From assembly GCF_000243095.1 (NCBI RefSeq), contig NZ_AHJE01000121.1:1-37376 (forward strand): DNA of 37,376 nt. Reading direction: 5' to 3'. Position numbers and translations under genes: made by a program. The DNA is from Cupriavidus basilensis OR16. Lineage in GTDB: Bacteria > Pseudomonadota > Gammaproteobacteria > Burkholderiales > Burkholderiaceae. Below the pieces are notes generated by a model. It saw only the letters and a program-made list of their open reading frames with translations, made no database searches and was not told the DNA's origin. Shown here in pieces: positions 8,682 through 16,223 of the stretch (position 1 is its first letter; every line of letters starts with the position of its first letter).

Positions 8682-8709
8682 GGTATGTTGTAACGGTTCC
8701 TGCTGTCAA
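8682..8709 (-). promoter_or_regulatory. Candidate sigma-70 promoter of the polysaccharide operon
   Basis: On the minus strand a perfect TTGACA -35 box (8704-8709) is followed after 16 nt by CATACC (8682-8687), which matches TATAAT at only three positions. It lies about 95 bp upstream of the first glycosyltransferase start. The -35 is good and the -10 is weak, so an activator or an alternative -10 may be involved. Confidence 0.35.
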
Positions 8710-9097
8710 CCGGGAATAACACTTGAGTCCCGTTGCGACAGTAGCATTTTTTTCTTGTAGGGCGCTAACGATTGAGTCAGGTGAAGAGCATGAAGTTGGA
8801 GCGAACTCGAACTGCCTCGCGCGCATTCTATCCGCTATTTGCGGTAAACACTATATAAGCTGCTGCTCGGGAGCAAACGCAACCACCGCTGCCCCCATGG
8901 CCTCCCCGACCCGATTGCGCAAATTCCGACGTCGGCTACGGTCGGCTGATGGCTGCAAACGGTATCGCGGAAAAACCCATCACTGTGCAGGCGCGGGACG
9001 CGTCGTCAAGTTCGGCAGGCCAATCGTGCGTTAAATGACGTTCTGGGAAACAGGTCTCACGAGGCAGGGCGAACCCATCAAAACTCCAGGAATTTCA

Positions 9098-9190
9098 ATG
9101 GGTTATAGAGAGCGCGTTGCTTCGACCACAGGCATTTCCCTGTTGGTCTCGATATCGAATGCCCTACAGGGCCTGAAAATCAAGCAATAA
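9098..9190 (+). CDS. Candidate 30-residue small protein
   Basis: An ATG at 9098 is preceded by CCAGGA about 6 nt upstream, a plausible ribosome site. The product begins MGYRERVASTTGISLLV and ends LQGLKIKQ before TAA. It has a short hydrophobic centre and basic ends. It is not recognised and has no neighbour in an operon; it may be a chance ORF. Confidence 0.25.
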   Translation: MGYRERVASTTGISLLVSISNALQGLKIKQ

Positions 9191-9268
9191 TCACTGATCA
9201 TCTGAAAATTTGATAAATTCGATATGTATTGCAATAAAAATAAAATATATCATCGAATGGAATTACTG

Positions 9269-9292
9269 GTGCAAATTTGCACTGACGGTCAG
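9269..9292. promoter_or_regulatory. Two adjacent perfect palindromes
   Basis: GTGCAAATTTGCAC (9269-9282) is a perfect 14-bp palindrome, immediately followed by CTGACGGTCAG (9282-9292), an 11-bp palindrome with one central base. Both sit at the edge of an AT-rich block. They could be operator sites or ends of a lost element; no adjacent intact gene explains them. Confidence 0.4.
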
Positions 9293-9398
9293 CGCCGACT
9301 ATTTGAATGACGACCAAAGACGGTTTTGATTACCGGGTTATGCGGCGCAGGAAAACCCACATTGGTCGCGTGATAATGAATATGCATGAATAGGCACT

Positions 9399-9623
9399 TC
9401 AATCTGACTGATGGATTGCCGCGTGATGGGTGCTACACGCAACTGTGCAGCAACTCGCAGCACAGTTCCCACTCGTAAAAACGAACCAGCCTCTCCTCGC
9501 CGGGACAGAGCGGCCCCTGTCTAGCTCGGTTTCGATCTGTGCGATCCACGGCAGATCCAGCATCAAGGGCGGCGGAATCTCGCATAGCAACTGGTATTCC
9601 TCGACACTCATCGGTTTCGCCAT
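9399..9623 (-). CDS. Hypothetical ORF, possibly a truncated gene
   Basis: The product has 74 residues. The first 40 (MAKPMSVEEYQLLCEIPPPL and onward) look like a natural soluble protein; the rest is Cys/His-rich and looks like frame-shifted sequence. No Shine-Dalgarno is seen before the ATG. I do not recognise a family. It lies in the intergenic region between the glycan cluster and the DUF2325 gene and may be a fragment of a lost gene. Confidence 0.25.
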   Translation of the reverse strand: MAKPMSVEEYQLLCEIPPPLMLDLPWIAQIETELDRGRSVPARRGWFVFTSGNCAASCCTVACSTHHAAIHQSD

Positions 9624-9794
9624 GCCACGCGACGCGTTTTCGGCAGCCTGTTAGTGCCTGAGTGCCTGGGCTGCCGCCGCGCACCCGTTATATTCAATGG
9701 TATATTTCGCTGACCAAACGGAAATCCTGACGTTGCCCCTCTCCGAGGCATGGCAACGCGCCACCCTGCCCGTCTTCTCCCACGCGAGGTCCGC

Positions 9795-11145
9795 ATGCAC
9801 ACGCCACCGTTCCGCCTTGCTCGCGCCAATGGCATTGGGGCAGCGCTTGGCCACAAGCAGCCGCCGGCCGCCGGCTGCTGCACGCCAGCCGAACCGCAGG
9901 GCCGCGCGGTACGGCGGCGCACGCGCCTTGCCGAGCTGGATTCACACCTGCACTGCTCGGTGATCGGCACCTGCATGACCACCGGCGAGCTGCGCAGGCT
10001 GGTGCCGCGCTTCACCGCGCTGGACCGGCAGCGCGCCACCGACCTCGAAATCCACCACGAAGCGGTCAAGCTTTCCAGCGCGGGCGGCGAGGGTTGCAAG
10101 GCATTCCAGAAAGCGCTCGACGAGCGCTACGCGAGCACATTGAAGCGTTTCGGCGTGGCCAAGGACGCGCAGGCCGTGCACAAGCTCTGGGACGACGCTG
10201 TCAGCAGCGGCGACATCCCGCCAGCCTACTGGGCAGTGATGACGCACCCTGAAGCCAGCAGCGCGGTTCGCCAGGCGGCGTTTGGCGAGGTGCATATGCT
10301 GTCGCACCTGGTAGGTGCGGCGAATCGCGCCGACATCCGCCGGCTGATCGCGCTGGAAGAAGAAAACGCCACGCTGCGGGACAAGCTCGAGCGCCAGCAG
10401 GAACGCCTGCAGGATATGAGCACACGGCATGAAATAGCGATCCGCCAGATGACCGATCAGCTCAGCCAGCTGAACGCGCGCGCGGACCGGCAAACGGGGC
10501 TGCGCGATACGGATACGGAATTGCAGGTGCTGCGCGAGAGCTTGGCGGCTCGCGATGCGGAGCTCGCGCTGCAGGCGAGCCGCCGCGAAGCCGCGGAGCA
10601 ACGCGCCACGCGCGAACACGAGCAAAGACAAGCCGTGCGCGTGCAGCTTGACGACACACTGGCCCAGCTGAAGATCAGCCGCGCCGAATCGGAAGCCCTG
10701 GAACGCGCCATGCTCCCCGCCGCGGCACCAGGGGAAGAGCGCCACACCGGGCTACGGCAGCTGCAAGGAAAACGCATTGTCTACGTCGGCGGACGCCCCG
10801 GATCCAACCACACGCTGAAATCGCTGGTGGCATCCACCGGCGGCGAGCTCGTGCTGCACGATGGCGGCATCGAAGACCGGAAGGGCCTGCTGGCGGCGAC
10901 CGTGGCCCGTGCGGACATGGTGGTGTTTCCCGTCGACTGCATCGACCATGACTCCATTCTGCGAGCGCCACCAGGTGGCCTACTATCCGTTGCGGACCGC
11001 CAGCGTGGCCAGCTTTGTCGAGCTGGCGGCGCGCGTGAGCGTAGCGGCGTGGCAGCAAGCCGATGCTGTACCTGCCGGGGGCCAGCCGCATGCGCGCGCA
11101 TGCGTTGCCGCAGCAGCGCCTGAGCGACTGGCGCGCTCAGGTTGA
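9795..11145 (+). pseudogene. DUF2325-domain protein, frameshifted near the C-terminus
   Basis: The N-terminal part (LAELDSHLHCSVIGTCMTTG onward) is a conserved domain seen with DUF2325 in Burkholderiaceae. A long coiled coil follows (ALEEENATLRDKLERQQERL region, then to about codon 315), and then the Rossmann-like DUF2325 domain with IVYVGGRPGSNHTLKSL, LHDGGIEDRKGL and VVFPVDCIDHDS. At about 10954-10960 the frame changes: the expected ending CERHQVAYYPLRTASVASFV continues one frame over and stops at 11145. A handful of residues that normally join HDS to CERHQ is missing, so a short deletion rather than a single miscalled base is likely. The ATG at 9795 has GAGG upstream and is preferred to the ATG at 9750. 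The biochemical function of DUF2325 is not established. Confidence 0.75.
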
Positions 11146-11193
11146 AGAAGAACCGGCGCCATGCGCCACGGCTCTTTCCAAGGCGCGAACGTA

Positions 11194-12360
11194 TCAGGGC
11201 TTGGTGCCGCCCAACCCGCCAAGCAGTCCGCCGAGCAGGCCACCCGCGCCCGCGTTGCCGGCGCCCGCCGCGCCGGTTGCGCCTGCCAGCACATTGGTGA
11301 CCGGAGCCAGGGCATTGGTCAGTGAGCCAGGCAAGGCACCAGGCAGCGCGCCGCCGCCGCTGCCTGTGGCGTGCGTCACCGTGCCGAGGGTGTTGTTGAG
11401 CAGGCTGGTAACCGGCGCGAGCAGGCCCGACGCCGGCGTATTGCCTGGTGCCAGCCCCCCCGTCAGCCCACCCGTCAGTCCCCCAAGCAGGTTCGTGACC
11501 GGAGCCAGCGGGTTGTTGCCAGTGCCGCCCGTGGGGGCGTTGACCAGTCCGCCCAGCGCGGAAACCGTATTGCCGGTCGTCGTCGCGATGCCACCCAGGC
11601 TGGATACCACCGGCGCATTGGTCTGCGTGATCGTCGTGCCAACGGTGCCCACCGTACCGCCAACCGTGCGCAGCAAATTGTCGACGACGGAACCCAGGCC
11701 GGTAGCTGCGCCGAGGGTCTGCGTGGCGCCGGTCAGCGTGGAGGTCAGCGGCACGATCGCCTGGCCGAGCGTGCCAGTGACCTGGGTCACCGGATTGGTG
11801 ATGGCCTGCGGCCCCACACCACCCACGATCTGGCCAACCTGGCCGACGATCGATCCCACGGGGGCGGTAACGGCGGCCAGCGGGCCGGTACCCACGGCGC
11901 CGACCGCACCGCCCACGCCGCTGATTGCCGTGCCGAGCTGATTGAGTGCCGAGGGACCGGTAGCGCCGGTGAGCCCCGTGCCACCGGTGGCGCCGGTGGA
12001 TCCCGCGGGTCCGGTAGCGCCCGTGGCGCCCGAGGGGCCGGCGGCACCCGTCGTGCCCGTCGTGCCCGTTGCCCCTGTTGCGCCCGTGGCACCGCCCGCT
12101 CCATTCGTGCCTGTGGCGCCCGTGGCCCCCGCTGCGCCGTCCGATCCGTTGGTCCCCGTGGCGCCGGCAGCCCCGGCATCGCCCTTTGCGCCTGCGCTGC
12201 CGGCCGCACCCGAGGCACCGGCGTTGCCTGTGGCCCCCGAATTACCCGTCGGGCCTATGGCGCCCGTCTTGCCTATAGCGCCGTCGGATCCGTTGGCGCA
12301 GCCGCCAAGCAGCACCAACGCGCCCAATGTGATACCAAGGAAATATTGCTGATTGCGCAC
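11194..12360 (-). CDS. Collagen-like triple-helix lipoprotein
   Basis: This 388-residue exported lipoprotein begins with a GTG (12358-12360) preceded by the ribosome site AGAGAGG. An ATG at 12414 is in frame, but the GTG gives a compact signal peptide ending in the lipobox LGGC with Cys21, followed by Ala, which favours the outer membrane. Then come 38 uninterrupted G-X-Y triplets (GSD GAI GKT onward to GAT GPS), dominated by GAT, which predicts a collagen-type triple helix. The remaining roughly 240 residues are low-complexity Gly/Thr/Val-rich with a recurring LAPVT-x-LL motif (at least three copies). It is probably a surface-displayed fibre or adhesin. Thr in the Y position recalls glycosylated bacterial collagens such as BclA (inference). 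It is transcribed alone. Confidence 0.85.
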   Translation of the reverse strand: MRNQQYFLGITLGALVLLGGCANGSDGAIGKTGAIGPTGNSGATGNAGASGAAGSAGAKGDAGAAGATGTNGSDGAAGATGATGTNGAGGATGATGATGTTGTTGAAGPSGATGATGPAGSTGATGGTGLTGATGPSALNQLGTAISGVGGAVGAVGTGPLAAVTAPVGSIVGQVGQIVGGVGPQAITNPVTQVTGTLGQAIVPLTSTLTGATQTLGAATGLGSVVDNLLRTVGGTVGTVGTTITQTNAPVVSSLGGIATTTGNTVSALGGLVNAPTGGTGNNPLAPVTNLLGGLTGGLTGGLAPGNTPASGLLAPVTSLLNNTLGTVTHATGSGGGALPGALPGSLTNALAPVTNVLAGATGAAGAGNAGAGGLLGGLLGGLGGTKP

Positions 12361-12576
12361 GGTCGAACCTCTCTGGTGATTGCGTTGAATCCTCAAGTAG
12401 TGGGCTAGACGCAATAGTTATGCCCGATGAGAAAAGCGCGCTTTCCCGTGCCGCGCGCGACCATGCTCACAGCCACGGAACCCGCTTGTGGATTGGCTTT
12501 TCGGGAAACAGACACAGCCGCGATCGTGCGTTTGAAGCGCGCCCTTCTCGTACCCTTCTCGCGCCTGTTCCGTTAC

Positions 12577-12590
12577 GCGTTACGTAACGC
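12577..12590. promoter_or_regulatory. Perfect 14-bp palindrome upstream of the SnoaL/MBL/MFS operon
   Basis: GCGTTACGTAACGC is a perfect inverted repeat, preceded by a half-site CGTTAC. It lies about 195 bp before the ATG of the SnoaL-like gene and about 215 bp from the collagen-like gene start, in a 424-bp gap that otherwise shows no credible gene. The symmetry is of the size used by TetR- or GntR-type repressors; no such gene is adjacent. Confidence 0.4.
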
Positions 12591-12784
12591 CCCCCGGCTC
12601 CGCCGCCGATCAAACAGAAGAAATCGGGCCCTCGCACGCGCGCGCCAAACCCGGGGTTTATCCGGATCTGCAATTGCCAAGCGGCGACAGTCTTGCGCCA
12701 GCGCGCTGCAGATAATCGCTCCAGGCAACGGACTGCGGCATCGGCCGCAGTGTTCCGCAGATTGCCCGCCACGGAGCTTTCAGC

Positions 12785-13288
12785 ATGACCACAACCCTCT
12801 CCCATGATCTCAAGGCGCGCCGCGAGCGCCTGGTCCTTGACCACTTTGCCGACGAGACCCGCCAGGATTTCGACGCCGTGCTGGCCACCTTCCCGCACCC
12901 GCACTACGAGCTGATTCCCAGCGGCGAAGTGCATGACGGCATCGACACCGTGCGCCAGTACTACATCGACAGCCGCCAGGCCTTCCCCGACCAGCGCCAC
13001 GAGATCATCCAGCTGCGCCACACGGACGATGCCGTGATCGTGGAGTTCTGGCTGCTGGGCACGCACCGCGGCGCGCTGCGCGGCTTGCCGCCGACGGGCA
13101 ATGCCTTTCGCTGCCGCATGATCGCGCTGTTCATCTTCGAGGGCGAGCGCCTGGTCTGCGAGCGCGTGTATTTCGATACCTTGACGATGCTGCGCCAGCT
13201 GCTGGCCGGCACGCCAGCGGACATGCTGCCCAAGCTGATCAGCGGCCTGCTGGGCCAGCCAGAAGCGCGCCAGGCCGAAGCCGCGTAA
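12785..13288 (+). CDS. SnoaL-like / NTF2-fold protein
   Basis: The product has 167 residues with the cone-shaped NTF2/SnoaL pattern: an N-terminal helix (RRERLVLDHF), the PHPHYELIPSGEVHDGIDTV loop, and strands with DDAVIVEFWLLGTHRG and FRCRMIALFIFEGERLVCER. Such proteins are cyclases, hydratases or small-ligand binders; the specific reaction cannot be deduced. A GGAG ribosome site lies about 9 nt before the ATG. It is the first gene of an operon with a metallo-beta-lactamase-fold hydrolase (31-nt gap) and an MFS transporter, suggesting uptake and degradation of one organic compound. The C-terminus (EARQAEAA) is a short disordered tail. Confidence 0.85.
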   Translation: MTTTLSHDLKARRERLVLDHFADETRQDFDAVLATFPHPHYELIPSGEVHDGIDTVRQYYIDSRQAFPDQRHEIIQLRHTDDAVIVEFWLLGTHRGALRGLPPTGNAFRCRMIALFIFEGERLVCERVYFDTLTMLRQLLAGTPADMLPKLISGLLGQPEARQAEAA

Positions 13289-13319
13289 ATAGAAGAACAA
13301 GAACCACAGGAGACAACGC

Positions 13320-14417
13320 ATGAAACGCGATCCCGATCCGATAGGCCTGCTGCCGATCTCCGACTTTGACGGTGCCCGCAGCGCCAGCGCGCCACAGGAC
13401 CGCCTGCGCGCGCTGCGGCGCGGCGCAGCGCACTTCCGCGAGCAGTTCCTGGAAGCGCCGCCGGTTCGGTTCGCGCGCAGCTTCAACCTGCTGCGGGTTC
13501 CCTACCCGGCCTGGTACGCCTTTAGCGGTGTGTACTCGCAGCAGATGCTCAAGCCGCACCTGATCCACCTGCTGTCGCGCATGGTGCTGATCCAGTACGA
13601 GGACTTCGCGGGGTGCCTGCGCACGCTGCTGTTCACTCCCGCGGACTTCGAGGCCGGCGCCGAGACGCCCTATTTCAAGCGCATGAGCACGCAGACGCCG
13701 CGGTTCCTGCACAGCACCATCGCCCCGGTCTACGGCACGGTGCTGCAAGCGCTGGCACGCTGCGGCGTGGCGCCCGAGCAGATCGACTACATCACCTACG
13801 ATCACCTGCACACGCAGGACGTGCGCCGCTGGCTCGGCAGCGGCGCGAGCCGCGGATTGCTGCCCAACGCGAGGCTGCTGGTGCACCGGCAGGAACTGGC
13901 CAACGTGCACGGCCTGCTGCCGGTGCAGGCCGACTGGTACTGCCCCAACGGCTTGGCGGGCGTGCCGCAGGAGCGCATCAGTGCGTTCGACGGCAGCGTG
14001 CACCTGGGCCACGGCCTGGCGCTGGTGCATACGCCAGGACACACCGAAGGCAATCACTCGCTGGTCTATCGCACGCCCGACGGCATTCGCGTGAGCAGCG
14101 AGAACGGTGTCAGCGCGGACAGTTGGTCGCCCGAGCATTCGCGCCACAACGGCATCCGGCGCTTTGCACGCGCCACCGGGGCGGAAGTGATCCTGAACGG
14201 CAATACGCAGGAGGGCAGCAACGATCAATACCTGTCCATGGTGCTGGAGAAAACCATCGCGGGCGCCTCGGAAGCGCATCCATTTTGCAACGTCGTGCCG
14301 TCGTCCGAGTGCACGCCGTACTGGCTGTTCCCTGGCGCGCCGTCCAGCCACTTGTGGGGCGAGACCGAGTTCGGCCACCCGGCCAGCGCGCCGGCAGACT
14401 GGAGGCCCGCGCAATGA
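13320..14417 (+). CDS. MBL-fold metallo-hydrolase with a variant metal motif
   Basis: The product has 365 residues. The metallo-beta-lactamase fold is indicated by YDHLHTQD (residues 160-167), HTPGHTEGNHSL (about 237-248, metal ligand His241) and VSSENGVSAD (about 258-267), where other members have a bridging Asp. The canonical HxHxDH is replaced by H162-x-H164-x-Q166-D167, so metal loading may differ from the classical di-zinc site. An N-terminal domain of about 130 residues precedes the fold and is unusually long. AGGAG lies before the ATG. The stop overlaps the start of the MFS gene by 4 nt. The likely role is hydrolysis of a lactone, ester or similar imported substrate (inference). Confidence 0.85.
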   Translation: MKRDPDPIGLLPISDFDGARSASAPQDRLRALRRGAAHFREQFLEAPPVRFARSFNLLRVPYPAWYAFSGVYSQQMLKPHLIHLLSRMVLIQYEDFAGCLRTLLFTPADFEAGAETPYFKRMSTQTPRFLHSTIAPVYGTVLQALARCGVAPEQIDYITYDHLHTQDVRRWLGSGASRGLLPNARLLVHRQELANVHGLLPVQADWYCPNGLAGVPQERISAFDGSVHLGHGLALVHTPGHTEGNHSLVYRTPDGIRVSSENGVSADSWSPEHSRHNGIRRFARATGAEVILNGNTQEGSNDQYLSMVLEKTIAGASEAHPFCNVVPSSECTPYWLFPGAPSSHLWGETEFGHPASAPADWRPAQ

Positions 14418-15757
14418 ACACCGCTACCCTCGCCAAGCCGGCCGGCTTGGCTGCCGCCGATCCGGCCGGCGACGTCGCGCTGTTCCGCAAGATCACATGG
14501 CGGCTGCTGCCGCTGCTATGCGTGTGTTATGTCTTCAATTACCTGGACCGGACCAACGTCGGCTATGCGCAGTTGCAGATGCGCGAGGAGCTCGGCTTTG
14601 GCGATGCGGTCTTTGGCCTGGGCGCTAGCATCTTCTTTCTCGGCTATGCGTTGTTCGAAGTGCCCAGCAACCTGATGCTGGCAAAGATCGGCGTGCGGGC
14701 TACGCTGCTGCGCATCATGGGCCTGTGGGGACTGGCGTCTGCGGCCATGATCTTCGTGAGCACGCCCACGCAGTTCTATGCATTGCGGTTCCTGATCGGG
14801 GTGCTGGAGGCCGGGTTCGCGCCGGGGGTGCTGTTCTACTTCACGCTCTGGTACCCGTCGCGCCGCCGGGCGCAGGTGACGGCACTGTTCTTCATGGCCT
14901 ATGGTGCCGCGCCAATCGTGGCCGGGCCGCTGGCGGGCCTGGTGATGACGTTCCTCAATGGCGCGTGGTCCTTGCAGGGATGGCAGTGGCTGTTCCTGCT
15001 GGAGGGGATACCGAGCGCGCTGCTGGGCATCCTGGCCTTCGTGATGCTGTCGGACGGCCCTGCGCAGGCACGCTGGCTCAGCGCTCCCGAGCGGCAGCGC
15101 GTCGCCCGGCTGCTGGAGGAGGACCAGGCCGCCAACGGCATCCGCGCGACCCACGGCTTTGGCGCCGCGATGCGCGACCGGCGCGTGTGGATGCTCGGCC
15201 TGATCTCGTTTCTCGCCATCCTGGGCATCTATGCCTTGTCGTTCTGGCAGCCCACGCTGTTGAAGATGATGGGGCTGAGCGTGCTGCAGGTGGGGTTTTA
15301 CGCGGTGGTGCCGGCAGTCACCGGCATCGCGGCGTCCATCGTCGTGGGGCGCCATTCGGACCGCACGGGAGAGCGGCGCTGGCATTTTGCCGTAGCGGCG
15401 CTGGTTGGCGCGCTGGGCTTGTCCCTCACCACGCTGTTCATGCACAACCCGCTGGCGGCGGTGCTGTGCCTGGCGCTGTCGTCGGCGGGTGTTTCCAGCG
15501 CCTTCACGATTCTCTGGTCCGTACCCGGCAGCATCCTGGCGGACCGGGGCGCGGCTGCCGGCATCGCCATGATCAGCACGATCGGCAGCAGCGCGGGCCT
15601 GGTGGCGCCGGTCATGGTGGGCGCCATCAAGGCCGCCACCGGCGGCTTCACCTATAGCCTGGCAATACTCAGTGCGGCCCTGGTGCTGGCCGCGCTGCTC
15701 TTCGTGCTGGCGTTTCCCATGCGCATGGCTGCGCGTGAAACCCGCTGCGCGCGTTAG
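14414..15757 (+). CDS. MFS transporter, anion:cation symporter (ACS) type
   Basis: This 447-residue inner-membrane symporter has 12 predicted membrane helices. The ACS-family signature CYVFNYLDRTNVGYAQLQM occurs after the first helix, and WYPSRRRAQVTALFF and a central loop (LSAPERQRVARLLEEDQA) are typical. Family members import organic acids such as aromatic or aldonic acids with protons. The ATG overlaps the MBL stop (ATGA), and a longer upstream frame is an artefact of the overlapping MBL gene. Its 3' end overlaps the convergent doxX-like relic by 4 nt. It probably supplies the substrate for the two upstream enzymes; the compound is unknown. Confidence 0.9.
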   Translation: MNTATLAKPAGLAAADPAGDVALFRKITWRLLPLLCVCYVFNYLDRTNVGYAQLQMREELGFGDAVFGLGASIFFLGYALFEVPSNLMLAKIGVRATLLRIMGLWGLASAAMIFVSTPTQFYALRFLIGVLEAGFAPGVLFYFTLWYPSRRRAQVTALFFMAYGAAPIVAGPLAGLVMTFLNGAWSLQGWQWLFLLEGIPSALLGILAFVMLSDGPAQARWLSAPERQRVARLLEEDQAANGIRATHGFGAAMRDRRVWMLGLISFLAILGIYALSFWQPTLLKMMGLSVLQVGFYAVVPAVTGIAASIVVGRHSDRTGERRWHFAVAALVGALGLSLTTLFMHNPLAAVLCLALSSAGVSSAFTILWSVPGSILADRGAAAGIAMISTIGSSAGLVAPVMVGAIKAATGGFTYSLAILSAALVLAALLFVLAFPMRMAARETRCAR

Positions 15758-16098
15758 GCGTTGCCGCGGCGCGCATCCAGGCTGAAGCGGCCTGCACCGT
15801 AGACCACGATCTGCAGCAGGCCGCCGGCCATCGCAATGTTCTTGAAAAAGTGGATGAACTGGTTCTGGTCCGCCAGGTTCGCGTGGAAGGCCAGCGCGGT
15901 CGCCACGCTGAAGACGGCCAGGATGGCAGCCACCACGCGGGTGCGGTATCCCAGCACCAGGGCGATGCCGCCCACCAGTTCCACGGCAATGGCAATGGCC
16001 AGCGCCACCTGCGGCAGCGGCAGGCCGACCGACTGGATGTAGCCGATCATGGCAGCCGGCGCGGCCAGCTTGGACGCGCCGGAGAGCAGGAAGATGGT
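15754..16098 (-). pseudogene. DoxX-family membrane protein, 5' end lost at a hexanucleotide repeat
   Basis: The readable part contains DoxX features: FLLSGASKLAAPAAMIGYI, helices around ALAIAIAVELVGGIALVLGY, and ADQNQFIHFFKNIAMAGGLL. DoxX proteins are about 130-150 residues with four helices. Here the homology begins abruptly at TIFLLSGASK (16098) and the frame meets a stop in the adjacent GGTTCR repeat at 16111-16113. The first helix and the natural start are therefore missing. The only in-frame ATG (16048-16050) would give 98 residues without helix 1. DoxX proteins sit in the membrane and take part in redox or thiol stress systems. It is divergent from a LysR regulator, which was probably its activator. 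Confidence 0.7.
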
Positions 16099-16125
16099 TC
16101 GGGTTCGGGTTCAGGTTCAGGTTCT
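16096..16125. repeat. Hexanucleotide tandem repeat GGTTCR
   Basis: Five consecutive units are visible: ggttcg twice, ggttca twice, then ggttct. The array lies precisely where the DoxX reading frame loses its homology, between doxX and the divergent lysR. It may have arisen by slippage during or after the truncation. Confidence 0.85.
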
Positions 16126-16186
16126 GAATCGGGTACGGCAACCGATGGACCTAAATGTAGGCGGGTTTTTACGTCCGCGAAAGTGG

Positions 16187-16220
16187 GATAATATGGATCG
16201 AAACGTTCGATAAAATCGAT
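16187..16220 (+). promoter_or_regulatory. lysR promoter and candidate LysR operator
   Basis: A GATAAT -10 (16187-16192) has no good -35. It is followed by ATCGAAACGTTCGAT (16197-16211), an inverted repeat that fits both the T-N11-A LysR rule and ATC-N9-GAT. A third half-site ATCGAT begins at 16215, so three half-sites are spaced 9 bp apart. The operator covers the expected start of transcription and lies 12 nt before the lysR ATG, which suggests negative autoregulation. Confidence 0.55.
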
Positions 16221-16223
16221 AAG

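Larger units (their letters stand above)
8619..9794. other. 1.2-kb AT-rich intergenic region with palindromes and relics
   Basis: No convincing full gene lies here. It contains a possible promoter for the glycan operon (8682-8709), a 30-codon ORF with a ribosome site (9098-9190), a perfect 14-bp palindrome (9269-9282) next to an 11-bp one (9282-9292), and a 20-codon stretch between two stops that reads as a Walker A loop (9311-9370). On the minus strand around 8900-9060 a frame-broken stretch resembles an IS481-type transposase start. Composition is markedly AT-rich at 9180-9260. This looks like a recombination boundary between the acquired glycan cluster and the backbone (inference). Confidence 0.6.

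Noticed and set aside
8723..9034. 103-codon plus-strand frame
   Set aside because: No ribosome site, Cys/Arg-rich, no recognisable domain, and the opposite strand gives the more suggestive transposase-like reading.
11087..11104. 18-bp perfect palindrome CGCATGCGCGCGCATGCG
   Set aside because: Low-complexity GC/AT alternation inside the damaged end of the DUF2325 gene; chance is likely in this composition.
11063..11941. 292-codon Pro/Val-rich plus-strand frame
   Set aside because: Antisense reading of the collagen-like gene; repeats of Gly codons read as Pro codons on the other strand.
12427..12807. Open frame of 126 codons on the plus strand before the SnoaL-like gene
   Set aside because: Arg-rich translation without recognisable domains, no ribosome site, and its end overlaps the real SnoaL-like start; typical of GC-rich non-coding DNA.
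14516..16141. 541-codon minus-strand frame
   Set aside because: It lies antisense to the MFS gene and has a His/Gln/Arg-rich composition typical of a mirror frame.
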